Below are positions 1 to 27,329 of a stretch of 64,000 nucleotides of DNA, one piece after another; position 1 is the first letter of the stretch; each line of letters opens with the position of its first letter. The notes below the pieces were generated by a model. It was not told the origin of the DNA, searched no databases, and saw nothing but the letters and a program-made list of their open reading frames with translations. The stretch is taken from assembly GCA_054601695.1 (NCBI GenBank), contig BAAHQB010000016.1, forward strand, positions 682,001 through 746,000, read 5' to 3'. A program made the translations under genes and the position numbers. This DNA is from Amorphochlora amoebiformis (taxonomy: Eukaryota > Cercozoa > Chlorarachniophyceae).

Positions 1-101
1 ATATTAATATATATATATATATATATACATATATACATAAATACGCATATATATGACCTTTATATGTGCATACATACATATACACATACACATATTCGTA
101 T

Positions 102-141
<40 letters not shown>

Positions 142-569
142 GATACATATGTGTAAACAAAGAATATTTAGTAAAACCTATAGCAAAAATTTAGGTAAAA
201 TCACATTGTATATAGACATAGAAATATTGTGTTAAATACATTTCACAATATATATCGTATAATGTATACCTATACTAATATGCACATTAATATACAAATA
301 TGTATATTTATATACAAACATACTATTATATTTATATATATATATATATATATGTTATACATAACGTGTATATACATACACACATGCATGCACATAACCT
401 GTGTACATATACATACATATATATATATACATATACATACACATATATATAAATATACATACACATACATATAAAACAAAATCACATATATACATATATG
501 CTGTTTTTACAGCCTCTTCTTCAATACACGTGTGCTTTCTTGTTGGATACATATGAATATAAACATACG

Positions 570-618
<49 letters not shown>

Positions 619-1007
619 AATCTATGGTTAATACTGCTCAGAACTTTCAGGACCTATAATCACACATATATTGTCTCTCAGCATTGTTTTCATATGATAC
701 ATACATGGACATGGTATATATTGGCCAGTATGGAGGACGTACATGATATATATGATAGTTAGGATACATAAATGGACAGGGTGGGGTACCTACTCGTCAG
801 TATTTATGTACCTATATATTATATTCTTACATACATATATATAAGTGTATACATACAGACATACGTAAACACTAACACACATACATATATATATATATAC
901 ATATATATATTATATATATATATATGTATATAAATCTATTTATGCACATCCATATTACATACATACCTACATACAATATATACAAGTGTATATACATACA
1001 GATGTAC
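1..1007. repeat. AT-rich simple-sequence flank
   Basis: This stretch is mostly (TA)n and TATG/TACA/CATA repeats, for example around 103-138 and 575-613, with two less repetitive islands at about 500-560 and 620-800. No exon could be supported. The remaining 3' exons of the Orai-type gene may lie further left or in these islands, but I could not match them. Confidence 0.75.
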
Positions 1008-2258
1008 ATAAGACCTCTCTTCGTGCATTCCCTCTACCGCTCTCTCCACAGATCCATCGGGTCCTTCGCGATTAGAATTAGGGTTAGGGTTAGGGTTAGG
1101 GTTAGGGTTAGGGTTAGGATTAGAGTTAGGATTAGAGTTAGGGTTGGAGTTAGGGTTAGGGTTAGAGTTAGGATGAGATTATTCAGCATCTCTTAGTCCG
1201 AGGACCATTGACTCGGTTAGGGTTAAGGTTGGGTTGAATTAAGGGTAGGGTTAGGGTTAGGGTTAGGGTAATTAGGGTTAGGATCAGACTATTCAGCATG
1301 TCTTAGTCCGAGGACCATTAACTCGCTATAAATTAGGGTTAGGGTTTGGGCTTGGGTTAGGGTTGGGTTAGAACTAGTTACGATCAGATTAGTTAGCATG
1401 TCTTAGCCCTAGAGCCATTGGCTCGCCACTTAGTGGGGCTATTATCCTCCTAGCGACCTCAGCAGATCTCATGTTTTGGTTTTCATGGTGTCTTGAGAGA
1501 GAAGGGATGCGTGTGTTAGCTGGGGGTGGGCTATGGCTAGGGTTAGGGTTAAGGTTAGGGTTAGGGTTAGGTTTAAGTTAGGTAAGGAGCAGGGTTAGGG
1601 TTAGGATTATGGTCAGGGTTCAGGTTAGTTTAAGGACAGGGCTAGGATTAGACTTAAAATTAGGTTTAGGGGTTGGGGTTAAGGGTTAGGCTTGGGGGTA
1701 GGGGTTAGGGTTAAGGGCTAGGGTTAGGGTTAGGGTTAGGGTTTGGGGTTTTGTTGGTTAAAGGTTAGGGTTAGGGTTAGGGTTAAGTATAGGGTAAGAT
1801 TAGTGTTAGCATTAGGCTTAGTTTAAGCTAGGGTTGGGTTAGGGTTATTAGGGTTCGGGAAATAGAGTGAGAGGAATATGGACAACACGCAACAAACACA
1901 CAGAGAGAGAGAGAGATAGAACGAGAGAGAGAGACAGAAACACAACAACACGGAGCTATATCATAACCACATCCGACGGCATGATTTCTCTCGATACTAT
2001 GCGATTATCCATCACGAGAACAGCAAGATGGTCAACCAGACACCAGAAGAGCGCGAGTGGAGATTGTCGTTGTCGAAAATGTACCTCTCAAGGCTAGGTT
2101 TGTTGCGAAAACCGATAATATGGTGGAGCCTGCGACGCAGTAGAGGTTGGCCACCAGAGAGAGGGTGCAGAAAATGTAGTATAACATCTCAAGAATCCTG
2201 GGGTATGGTTTTTGGAGCGGGTTTTTTATATTTGGTTATATGGGTGTGCGTGTGTGTT

Positions 2259-2294
<36 letters not shown>

Positions 2295-2766
2295 GCATAT
2301 ATATACATGTATGTAGATACACACACACATATAAAATATATATATATATATATATATATAAACATATACATAAATATATACATATTCATATTATATAAAT
2401 ATATAAATACATGCATATATATATGTATATATGTATATTTGTATATACATATACATACACATTCTATATGCTACACAGACAATATAATTAGCATGGGAGG
2501 ACGTAACTTAACGAGTAGATATCAATAAAAGTATACAAAAGTAGACAAACATATGCTGGAGGAATGGAAATAAGTGGAGATTCAAGAGATTGCTGGAGAT
2601 TGTCTCATCTACCATTACCCCGTACTATCAGCACTACCAGGTAATACCCGGTCTATACCACTGCACTATTGGAGATCATTGCCTACTACCATACTATCGA
2701 ACGGCCGGTTGCACCGGACTACGTGTTAACAATATATATTTATATGTGTAATATACATACATGTAT

Positions 2767-2803
<37 letters not shown>

Positions 2804-3340
2804 TATATATATATATATATATATATGCATACAATACACTCCTTACGGCATCTTAAATCTCTTACGATACCTTCACAATTTTATTTACATATTAAATACA
2901 CGTATATAATATATATACCTATATATATATATATAATGTAGTAATAACATGTGCTTTTTGCACATATATACACACATGTATAATTGTAAATATGTAAATA
3001 TATGTAGAATAAGAATGACTGTATCTTGAGTGTATCCTCCCGTTGGAACGTGAACTCGATCAGAGCCGTCACGGCAAACCCGGCGAGGACTGCGGACTAA
3101 TAAAGACGGTATTATATATATGTTTATATATGTATATATACATATGTACATGGACATATATTTTTATACATATATATATATACATATATATATGTATATA
3201 TTAAAACTTACTATATATATATATATTTATCTATATGTATATATATGCATATATGTATATATACATTATACATGCTGTCATAGCAACTCTGCTAGGATTG
3301 CGGAATGGTAAAGATGTAGGAATTATATATATATATATAT

Positions 3341-3403
<63 letters not shown>

Positions 3404-3739
3404 CATATATAAGCAAAAATATTTTAGATATACTATGTGAACACATACATATGAATGTATAGTAGACATAGTATAAATATATATCTAACTAAACGAAATG
3501 TGTATGTGATTGCAACCTCTCATTTAGTACGAGTGTTGACACAAATGGATATGAATATATATATATATATATATATATTTACACATGCATATGTATATGT
3601 ATATATATATATATATTAGATTACCTGTGTTCCCAAGCTTCCGAAATTCGCCTTAAAAAACACATGTAGATGTTTGTATATATTATCCATGCATTTTTAT
3701 ATCTACACTATATTATGTTGAAGACGTGTGTTTATATGC

Positions 3740-3783
<44 letters not shown>

Positions 3784-3841
3784 GATATCGATGTATATTT
3801 ATAACTATATGTGTTATATAATATATATATATATAATATAT

Positions 3842-3878
<37 letters not shown>

Positions 3879-3948
3879 CGCATACAAAGGAGTATGTATA
3901 CTGTGTGTGTGCAATTATATGTATTATATGTATGTATATATGTAATAC

Positions 3949-3982
<34 letters not shown>

Positions 3983-3997
3983 GTAACATATATATGT

Positions 3998-4032
<35 letters not shown>

Positions 4033-4197
4033 ACATGTATATAATGTATGTATATATATACATGTACATATGTGTGCAAATATTTATGTATGAAAATATA
4101 TGCATATATACATATATAATATAGATGTAAATATATACATAATATATATATATATATAATACATATACAGTGTAATATATATTATATATATATATAA

Positions 4198-4272
<75 letters not shown>

Positions 4273-4289
4273 TTATATATGTACGTGTA

Positions 4290-4365
<76 letters not shown>

Positions 4366-4465
4366 TGTACATACACACACACGTGTATATGTATATATGT
4401 ACATGTTCAAATATATATGTATATATCAATATATATATATATATATATGTATATATATTTATATT

Positions 4466-4499
<34 letters not shown>

Positions 4500-4764
4500 C
4501 GTATATAATGTATATATATATATATATATATATAAATATATACATGTATATTGGCATCCACACGAATATCCATCCCAACGTATTTACACAAAGAGAAAAG
4601 AAGAGACACAAAGCCACACATACACATACAGCCATCCAAACACCGAAAACACCTACGTTATGCAAATTGAGCTCCTTCTCCTTCAACTGAATTGCATTCT
4701 GCTTCAACGACGACTGGAGCAATAACTTGTCGGCAGCCAACATCCTGTCCAAACCAATCCTCAT
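1008..4764 (-). CDS. Orai-family Ca2+ channel (CRAC channel type), 3'-partial
   Basis: Predicted plasma-membrane Ca2+ channel subunit of the Orai family. Minus-strand exons, 5' to 3': 4764-4657, 3096-3020, 2197-2085 and 1063-1008; splice phases agree throughout. The first exon gives a charged amphipathic helix ([20 protein letters not shown]). It is followed by a TM1-like segment, [15 protein letters not shown], which has the Orai pattern LLxGFAxxAxxE including the glutamate expected at the pore. The third exon is a second membrane segment ending NLALRG. The fourth gives [12 protein letters not shown], the intracellular loop typical of non-animal Orai proteins (LALRGPxGSxxxAxxGM). TM3 and TM4 are not found, so the gene runs off the left edge or its last exons are hidden in repeats. 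ATG 4764 was chosen because the frame upstream soon stops. The family call is from pattern memory; the phase agreement across four exons makes it fairly secure. Confidence 0.78.
1073..1860. repeat. Interstitial telomere-like TTAGGG array, degenerate
   Basis: Runs of TTAGGG interrupted by variants (TTAGAG, TTGGGG, TTAAGG, TTTGGG) extend over about 790 bp. They lie inside the Orai intron between exons 1063-1008 and 2197-2085, so this is not a chromosome end. Within it a unique motif, ATTCAGCATGTCTTAGTCCG followed by AGGACCATT, recurs near 1175-1215, 1283-1325 and 1381-1427. Confidence 0.9.
2560..2720 (-). repeat. SINE-like element, copy 1
   Basis: An island of complex sequence in an Orai intron. 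On the minus strand it begins with a tRNA box A-like stretch (AGTGCAGTGGTATAGACC), and about 60 nt later has GAGACAATCTCCAGCAATCT. Near 45690-45870 the same two blocks recur at similar spacing. A tRNA-derived retroposon is an inference; no target-site duplication was confirmed. Confidence 0.4.
3268..3304 (-). pseudogene. Decayed duplicate of the Orai TM1 exon
   Basis: On the minus strand this piece reads TCCGCAATCCTAGCAGAGTT, matching the start of the functional exon at 3096 (TCCGCAGTCCTCGCCGGGTT). The match extends upstream into the intron (CATCTTTACCAT versus CGTCTTTATTAG) and downstream (GCTATGACAGC versus GCCGTGACGGC). The acceptor AG is now AT and one base is missing after GAGTT, so it cannot be spliced in frame. 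It lies about 200 bp upstream of the intact exon and looks like a tandem duplication that has decayed. Confidence 0.55.
3305..4656. repeat. AT-rich Orai intron, dense (TA)n
   Basis: Almost wholly (TA)n with TATG, TACA and GTGT variants; long pure TA runs occur at about 4201-4265 and 4304-4362. A small complex island is at about 3480-3660. No coding evidence. Confidence 0.8.
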
Positions 4765-5176
4765 ACACACGTCATCTCACACCTGCGTGAAATATCCACC
4801 TATCAAGACAAACCCTCTCATCCCTCTTTTTCCTCTCCCGGCGAAAGATCTCCAACCCCTCTCCTACCCATTTCCCTCCATTTCTATCCTTCATCAAAGC
4901 TGTTAGTTCGGATGTATCGGTCTACACCGCTTTTTCTCCCCCTGCGGGAAAAATCCTCGGGTACGCAGCGCCTGCTAATTCTCCAATTTCAAGTTGTATA
5001 CGCCCTTAATCAGGTGCCTTGGTATTGGGATTGATGGTGGTATCCTCACTTGGGCTGATCTGGCCACGAGACGGAGCAACGTGTCCCGGGGATGTCCCAA
5101 TACTTGATACGTCTCGGTTTAGCTGCGTGACTCCGCGCTACGTAACAGATTACTCCGCGATGTAAGCTCTCTTCCG
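4765..5176. promoter_or_regulatory. Divergent spacer between Orai and dolichol kinase
   Basis: A 412-bp block free of TA repeats separates the inferred start codons of the minus-strand Orai gene (4764) and the plus-strand dolichol kinase (5177). It presumably holds both promoters and 5' UTRs. A pyrimidine-rich tract at about 4800-4890 is visible. No specific element can be named. Confidence 0.5.
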
Positions 5177-18867
<13,691 letters not shown>

Positions 18868-19342
18868 AAGCGACTTGGAAGTTAATTCAAGGTTTGGTAG
18901 GGTATGCGCTAGATGTCAAAGTTAGCCTCATGTTGATATTTATAATGCATAGATATCACTGACTATATGATTTTAAAATATGTACGGTATGGTTTCGTAC
19001 GTAAATAAATACATGTATACTAGAAACAACTATTACAATAAAAATAGTTTACATCAACGATTATATCTTAGTAATTTTATGAGCGGTTGAACAATGAACA
19101 ATAGAACAATGAACACTAGATATTGAACCAAATTTCAACAGGCTATAATCCATTATGATATACACTAGTCTTGTTCAATAGTTCAATGGGTGGCTCTTTG
19201 GCGTGGGTGGGTTGAGCTGCAGTACATGACACAAGTAGCCTCGATCGGGTCTCCCCGGACTCACCGGATGCAAATTTGGACCAATCTAAAAGATGATCCT
19301 CTCAATTGGAGACATCTTGAGATCTATAAATACAACTGTGTG

Positions 19343-19380
<38 letters not shown>

Positions 19381-19985
19381 CATATGTACATATGTTATAT
19401 TATATATTTGTCTAAGTTTTATGATAATGTACATGAATGTCCTACGGGACCAAAAACCAATGCAGCAATTTTTAAGGTATTGCCATGTGGTTAATATATA
19501 CTTGATCTGCTTGATTTTGAGAAAAATAACACGTTACGATAAGAATTAATGCAATTGCACGCTACCGTAGCCCTCTGATACACCCACAGACTCCCTAACC
19601 ACAACTTATCAGCTCGAAACCAAAAGCCCTCTCTAAAGGTACACCCAAGCTTCCCCCTCGGATATTTTAGATTCAATATCCCACACATCAAGTTCTGACT
19701 TCGTTTTCACCATTAAATCACTTTAAACTTTCGGAGGGCTCGGAAGGAAGGAAAAGCTTGAGCCCGCTTACAAACCGCCATTCCCCCATTTTTTGGATAT
19801 CGAAGAAGAGATATCTAGATATTGCTTATAGTATGTAGATATTAGTATACTTTTATCTCGATATCTGAAAAAGTCTAGATATCTGGATTTCTACGTGACA
19901 TCGCCAATTATCACGCAGTTTCGGACATGGTGTCCCGCCCTGTCACCCCCCCACCGAAAAGCCCCTGTCTTCATCCCCCAACAGC
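18868..19985. other. Spacer between DOLK and ascorbate peroxidase
   Basis: Contains the presumed DOLK 3' UTR, short tandem GAACAATGAACA-type repeats (about 19088-19125), a TA run at 19348-19376 and a segment with several copies of AGATATCT/ATCTAGATAT-like words at 19795-19890. A minus frame at 19491-19691 has no recognisable features. The last about 90 bp before the APX ATG are C-rich and may be its promoter or 5' UTR. Confidence 0.6.
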
Positions 19986-20874
19986 ATGGAACGCTTGAAG
20001 AAGATCGCCCAGCACCTTAGTCCATCCGCTGAGGGCCTTTCCAAGACCGAAACGAAAGCCTCCAAGTACAGGTTGTGAAAATACTGCGAAAGCTACAAGG
20101 AATATTTAGAAAAAAGGAGGACACGGGTTCTCATTTTTTATGGGGTATATTTCACCGGGTTTGACTTTCCATTCGCTTATTCTGTGGGCTCTGGGGACGG
20201 TGTTGCGTTGGGTTGTAGGGAGGCACTTTTGGGAGCGAGGGAGGAAATAATTAAGATGGTTGAGGAGATAAATTGCAATCCGATTCTGGTCCGGCTTGCG
20301 TGGCATGATGCTGGTCAAGATTTCTGTTTTTTTTCACATCACTATGTGTCATCGAGAGGGAACAAAAGTCCGTTGAACAAACTGTTGTTTATTCGTTTTT
20401 GGTCGCTTTTTGATGCAATTCGTGCCTTACAGTGCAATGATTAGGTTCAATCTCACAAAAATAACCTTCAGGTACTTACGACCGCAACGTCAAGGCGTGG
20501 CCCAAATGTGGAGGGGCCAATGGAAGCATCCGATTTGATGTAACCTAACCCTAGTCTTATCTGACCCGTGGTTTAAGCCCTGTTCCTGGCCATAGCCTTT
20601 TTCCTTGTCCCTTGGAATCCTACACCCCTACCCAAACCCTTACCCTAAACGCTTGCCTAAGCCCCTACCCTAATCCCTAGCCGGTCGGTCCTTTTATTCT
20701 AGCTCTAACCCTCGTCTAGCTTGAACTTGGTCATGGGGCGAACGCTGGGCTTGTGAAGGCTGTCAACTATCTAAAGAGGGTATAGAGATATTTATGTATA
20801 CTAATTTTAATAGGAAGAAATTTACATAAATAAATAAATAAATGATATATATATTTTTATATTTTTATGTATAC

Positions 20875-20915
<41 letters not shown>

Positions 20916-20978
20916 GAAAAGATATATGTTTATATTTCTTTTATAGTAAGCTTACGTAGAAGATGTACGCATTATGTA

Positions 20979-21010
<32 letters not shown>

Positions 21011-21032
21011 AATATATTCAAACATGTATAAT

Positions 21033-21079
<47 letters not shown>

Positions 21080-21102
21080 AATATATGTATGTATATTTAT
21101 TG

Positions 21103-21140
<38 letters not shown>

Positions 21141-21143
21141 CGT

Positions 21144-21174
<31 letters not shown>

Positions 21175-21406
21175 TCTATATATATATATGTAAATATAAA
21201 TATATATGTATTTATGTATTTGGATATCCATACTTAAGTATTACTACATACACATATGCCATGTAAAATAGATTTATGTATGTATACATTCGCGAAAAAT
21301 CAGATTAAGTCCAAGTACCCCATTGTCTCCTGGGCGGATCTTATTCAGGTGTACATGGATACAGATATACCCATATATATATATATATATATATATCTGG
21401 ATATAT

Positions 21407-21447
<41 letters not shown>

Positions 21448-21478
21448 ATGTATATATATGCGTGTGTGTGTGTGTAAA

Positions 21479-21523
<45 letters not shown>

Positions 21524-21711
21524 AATATATATTACTATAATACATATATACCGATATATATATATATATATAATATATATATATGTATATATGTATATAT
21601 ATATATATACATACATATGTGTGGGTGTGTAAAATACACACATATGTATATCTATAAATACATATTACATGTAAATATATATTATTATAATATATATATA
21701 CATATATATAT

Positions 21712-21757
<46 letters not shown>

Positions 21758-21776
21758 GCCTGCATGCATACATGTA

Positions 21777-21810
<34 letters not shown>

Positions 21811-22136
21811 TCACATTATACATACATATACAAAGCTCGCAAGCGCCACCTCTATCGAGCATGCTGGAGGGCCGAAGATCCCCATGATCTACGGTATCTC
21901 TATGTACATGTGCATTCTAAAAATGTGTGTCTGTACGTTCGCTACGTATTGTGTTATATACATGTAAGTATATTCGTATATAAAATGTGTATTTATATAT
22001 ATTATATATTTTATATATCTATATATATATATATATATACTTATAATTTGTACAAGAATATGTATTATATATATATATATATATATGTATATCTATATAT
22101 ATATATATATGTATTGTGTATATTATAATATCCATA

Positions 22137-22179
<43 letters not shown>

Positions 22180-22536
22180 GGCAATATCATACACACACAC
22201 ACATATGCATATACAAAATGCATATAAATATACCATATACTTGCATATATGTAAAATATATATATATATACATATAGGTATGAATATATACATATGTTTA
22301 CTAACATACGTAGAGAAGTATGTGTAAATTTATACATATAACTTAATACGAATGGACATATAATTGACATCCCTCCCCTTCTTCTCGCTTTTTCTCGCTC
22401 TATTTGTCTCCTTTTTCCCTCTCCGCGCTCAACCTTCTCCGGGCTCAACATCCATCTTTCCCTCTCTCTCTCTCCTCCTCTATGTATATTATCTTACCTT
22501 ACATTTTCTCTGACCCTTTTTTTACATAGATACATA

Positions 22537-22579
<43 letters not shown>

Positions 22580-22652
22580 ATTTATATATATATATATATA
22601 TTATATATATGTATGTAATATTTATATATATATATATATGTGTGTGGATAAG

Positions 22653-22691
<39 letters not shown>

Positions 22692-22776
22692 GTACATATT
22701 TTATATGTACATAATTTATATATATATCGTATATTATAAATATATATATGTATATATAAATGTATGCATATCCGCA

Positions 22777-22830
<54 letters not shown>

Positions 22831-22962
22831 TATATTTATATATGTATATATATATATGTATGTATATACATGTATATACATAATAATATATATATATATA
22901 TATATATGCATATATAAATATGTATTTTATAACCCCCCCCACACACACACACACATGCATAT

Positions 22963-23009
<47 letters not shown>

Positions 23010-23466
23010 ATGTATATGTAATGTGTATATACACACAAAACTAAACATGTTATAAATACTGTACATCTCTCTTCTCACCATCTTTATCCACCCAACAGGC
23101 CGTGTTGACGTTGAAACCAAGGAACAGTGCCCAAAGGCAACAATCGGAACCTAAACCATAACACCACTCTAACCCTAGCCGAATCAATGGTCCCCGGACT
23201 AAGACATGCTGAATAATCTGATACTAACCCTAGCACTAACCCTGTCTAACCTTAATCCTAACCTATAGCCTAACCGCATACACATACGAACACGTAGGAA
23301 GGCAATCTTCCCGGCGCCTACCCTCCCTTTGGAGGTTATAACATACTAAGTTGGGAGCTAGGGGGTTCGGGTTAGGGTTAGGTTAGAATTTGACGTACCA
23401 TATTGTATATATAAATACATAAATATATATGTATGTATATATGTTTTGTATATATATAAATATTTA

Positions 23467-23502
<36 letters not shown>

Positions 23503-23722
23503 ATTTATATACATATGTGTGTGTGTGTGTATGCATATGCAGATAAAATACTTCCATCCTTGATATGTATATATAGATGGTGCGACAGACGCAGCCCGAC
23601 ACCTTCGCAATGTCTTTTATCGTATGGTATAAACATAATTAAAACACATGTGATTATTTGTACAAGAATATGTACGCTTTACGTACATTTCCCTTTACTA
23701 ACGTGTCCACTCCGTATCTTTC

Positions 23723-23767
<45 letters not shown>

Positions 23768-23950
23768 TATTTGTATACTATGCAGGGATTCAATGACCGT
23801 GAGATTGTGGTCCTCTCTGGGGCCCATACAATAGGACGCGCTTTCAAGGTATAATCATACATACATATGTACATGAATGTTTATTTATATGTGTATATAT
23901 ATATACATATATTCATATACAATATATGTATATGTAAATAAATATACATG

Positions 23951-23992
<42 letters not shown>

Positions 23993-24027
23993 GAATGTAC
24001 GTATAAATACGTACATATTATATATAA

Positions 24028-24059
<32 letters not shown>

Positions 24060-25296
24060 CCTATATGTACATATATATATATATATGTATACATTAATCT
24101 GAACATATATATATATATATATACATAACATATATATATATATATATGTATACATGCACATATATGTATATATACATATGTATTTATGTGTGTACATATG
24201 TATGTACATATGTACATATGTCCATGTTTATGTATACATATGTATGTATGTATGTGTGTGTATATGTATATATGTATTATATGTACATACATATGTATAT
24301 ATGTATACATTAGGAACATTCATAGAATACTTCCAGAATATATATGTATGTATGTATAATATATATATATATATATATATGTATGTGTATATATATTTTT
24401 AGTATTCATGTCCATTCATATACATACAGACATATATTGTTTATAAATATTAGATATATATACGTTGATATATGAGCACACTTGTGTCAACATTGTTGAA
24501 GTACCCAGTCGTATAATATACTTGGCAGGAACGAAGCGGCGTGGTTCCGAATGGCTACGGGGAGGATACCGCCACTAAATTCACGTGTCCGTTCTTCAAG
24601 TATGATATATTCAAAATGTGTGATATGTATTTAGATACATATTTATATTATATATATATATATATATATACATATATATGTACATGTGAGTGTGTTTCTA
24701 TAGATATATTGTGTGTATAGGTATATATATATATATTCATATGTATTATGAATATATGTATAGAATATGTAAGTGTATTTTATACATATGTGTATACATA
24801 CATATATTATATGTACGTCTTATGATATATATACATACAGATATATGTACGTGAACATATGTTTTTGAACATGTTTGTAGGTTATGATGTATCTATTTGC
24901 ACACGTATACATTCAATGGACATTTAGATTCATTATCTGCGTGTTTATGTTATATGTATATAATATACATATACATATGTATGCATATGATATAATATGA
25001 TATAGCATAATATATATGCATATATCCAAATGTTTCTTTATACATATGTACATTTATAAATAATATTGTATATTCTAAATATTAGACGTTTTTTATGTAT
25101 TGGTTATATGAATGTATATATATATATATATAAATATGTGGATATGTATATATATATATATATATGTATACAAATTACATAACACATATTACACATTACA
25201 TAATACATATGCATCTATAGATAAATAGATACATATTTACATATGTTATATATAACAGAAAAATATTTATACATGTATATATACATAAATATATAT

Positions 25297-25349
<53 letters not shown>

Positions 25350-25468
25350 CATATGTGTGTGTGTGTGTATAAATGTACACACGTGTATATATACATATAT
25401 TTATATACACATGTATGTACTTGAATGCCTTTACATATATATGTTTTTTTTACATATTCATATATATG

Positions 25469-25511
<43 letters not shown>

Positions 25512-26328
25512 TGTCTAGATTGATTAATTTATCCAAATTCGTATAATGTCCTACACAGAGCCCGGTCTGATGGCAAAGAGGGAATTGGCATGCCCGGTAA
25601 CATTTATCAATCTCAAACTCCAGATTGCAAACATCTGTATATAAACACCTCATCGAGGAATCCTGAAGCATATCCTCTCCTCCTACCGTCTCTCTCTCTC
25701 TCTCCGTCTCGCTCTTCCTTTATTGAACCAGAGAGTGTGTTAAAGAGACAACTGGAATGAGAGACTAAAGGGGGGAGGCACCCAAACGAAACCCAAACTC
25801 TTTAATTCAGGCGGTAAGTCTTGGACCGCCAACTGGCTGAGCTTCGACAATTCCTACTTCAAGCGCAAGAATGATACAAAGGTTTCCCCGAGACAGGGGG
25901 ATAGATTGTAGGGAGATAGATTGTAGGGAGGAAACAGAGTGAGTGTGAGGGCTACAGAGAGAAAGCGGTCTAGCACAAAGAGAAGAAGGAAGGCGAGGGT
26001 TGGTGAGAAAGGCGGGTCGTGTAGCGAGCGAGAAGAATAGGATTAGAGAGAGAGGAAGAGATGGAGAGAAAACAGATGGAGAGAAAGAGGGGGGAAAGGG
26101 TTGAGAGAGTGACGGCTCAGTTCGTATTATGGGGTGACTTGAAACTTGTTTTTGTTTCGCCGCCGATGGGTGTGCGTTTGGGTTGGGATTGGGTTGGGGT
26201 TGGGGTTGGGATTGGGGTTTGGGATGGGATAGGATCTGTTGTGGATGCCGAGTGATTCTGCCTTGCACGAGGATCCGAGCTTCAAGGTACGGGAAGGGGT
26301 ATTATATGCACTAGTATATATGTACATG

Positions 26329-26364
<36 letters not shown>

Positions 26365-26389
26365 CATATACATTTTCATATATATACAT

Positions 26390-26434
<45 letters not shown>

Positions 26435-26590
26435 ATATACATAGAGATGTACGTTTAAGAGTATGTAAGTGTATGTGAATATGTACATATGTATACATTG
26501 TGTATACAGTTATATAATGATTTATATATGTATGTTTTAAATTATACTATCATACAACATGTATATATAATGTATGTATATACATACATA

Positions 26591-26632
<42 letters not shown>

Positions 26633-26661
26633 TGGTATTTGTGTGATAAACGAATATATTA

Positions 26662-26695
<34 letters not shown>

Positions 26696-26724
26696 CATGT
26701 AAAAGGACTCTCTCTCCCCCCCCC

Positions 26725-26762
<38 letters not shown>

Positions 26763-27270
26763 CGTTAGAAATCTATGTGTGTGATATGAATTGTATGTAA
26801 ATATTATATATATATATATAGATATATATGTATGCAATACACATATTTATACATACATAAGTCCCTCGGACCCTAGCTCTTCCACGATCTTAGGGGCTTT
26901 CTTGTTCTCATCCTCGCTTACACACGCATCAACTTTTTCCCCCTCTCACACTCTCTTTCTGTCTCTGCCTCTTCTCTCCTCTCCCTGTCTCTCCCTCTTT
27001 TCTCTCCTTCCCTATCTATTTCTTCCACTTCTCGCGCTCTGTCGGTCGATGTACTGCATATGCGTTACACATAAAATATATACATAATCATAAGTATATA
27101 TATATATATATACACACACACATGTGTGTATATATATATATATTGTGTATGTTGTATATACTTATGAGGTAGACACTATTAAACTAGTGTGCCCCTATCT
27201 CCTCTTTCTATCTATAGGCAGACACTATTAAATTGGTGTGCCCCTATCTCCTCTCTCTATCTATTATGTA

Positions 27271-27329
<59 letters not shown>

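Noticed and set aside
1073-1860. True chromosome telomere
   Set aside because: The array is degenerate and interrupted, is flanked by Orai exons on both sides, and similar short arrays occur in other introns.
1950-2100. Plus-strand coding frame ([12 protein letters not shown] ... [13 protein letters not shown])
   Set aside because: It overlaps the antisense end of the Orai TM2 exon and the adjacent intron, has no phase-compatible partner on the plus strand, and is probably a shadow or chance frame.
3732-4725. Long YIYIYI and IYMYIY frames on both strands here and throughout the window
   Set aside because: They are translations of (TA)n, TATG and TACA repeats. No splice or homology support.
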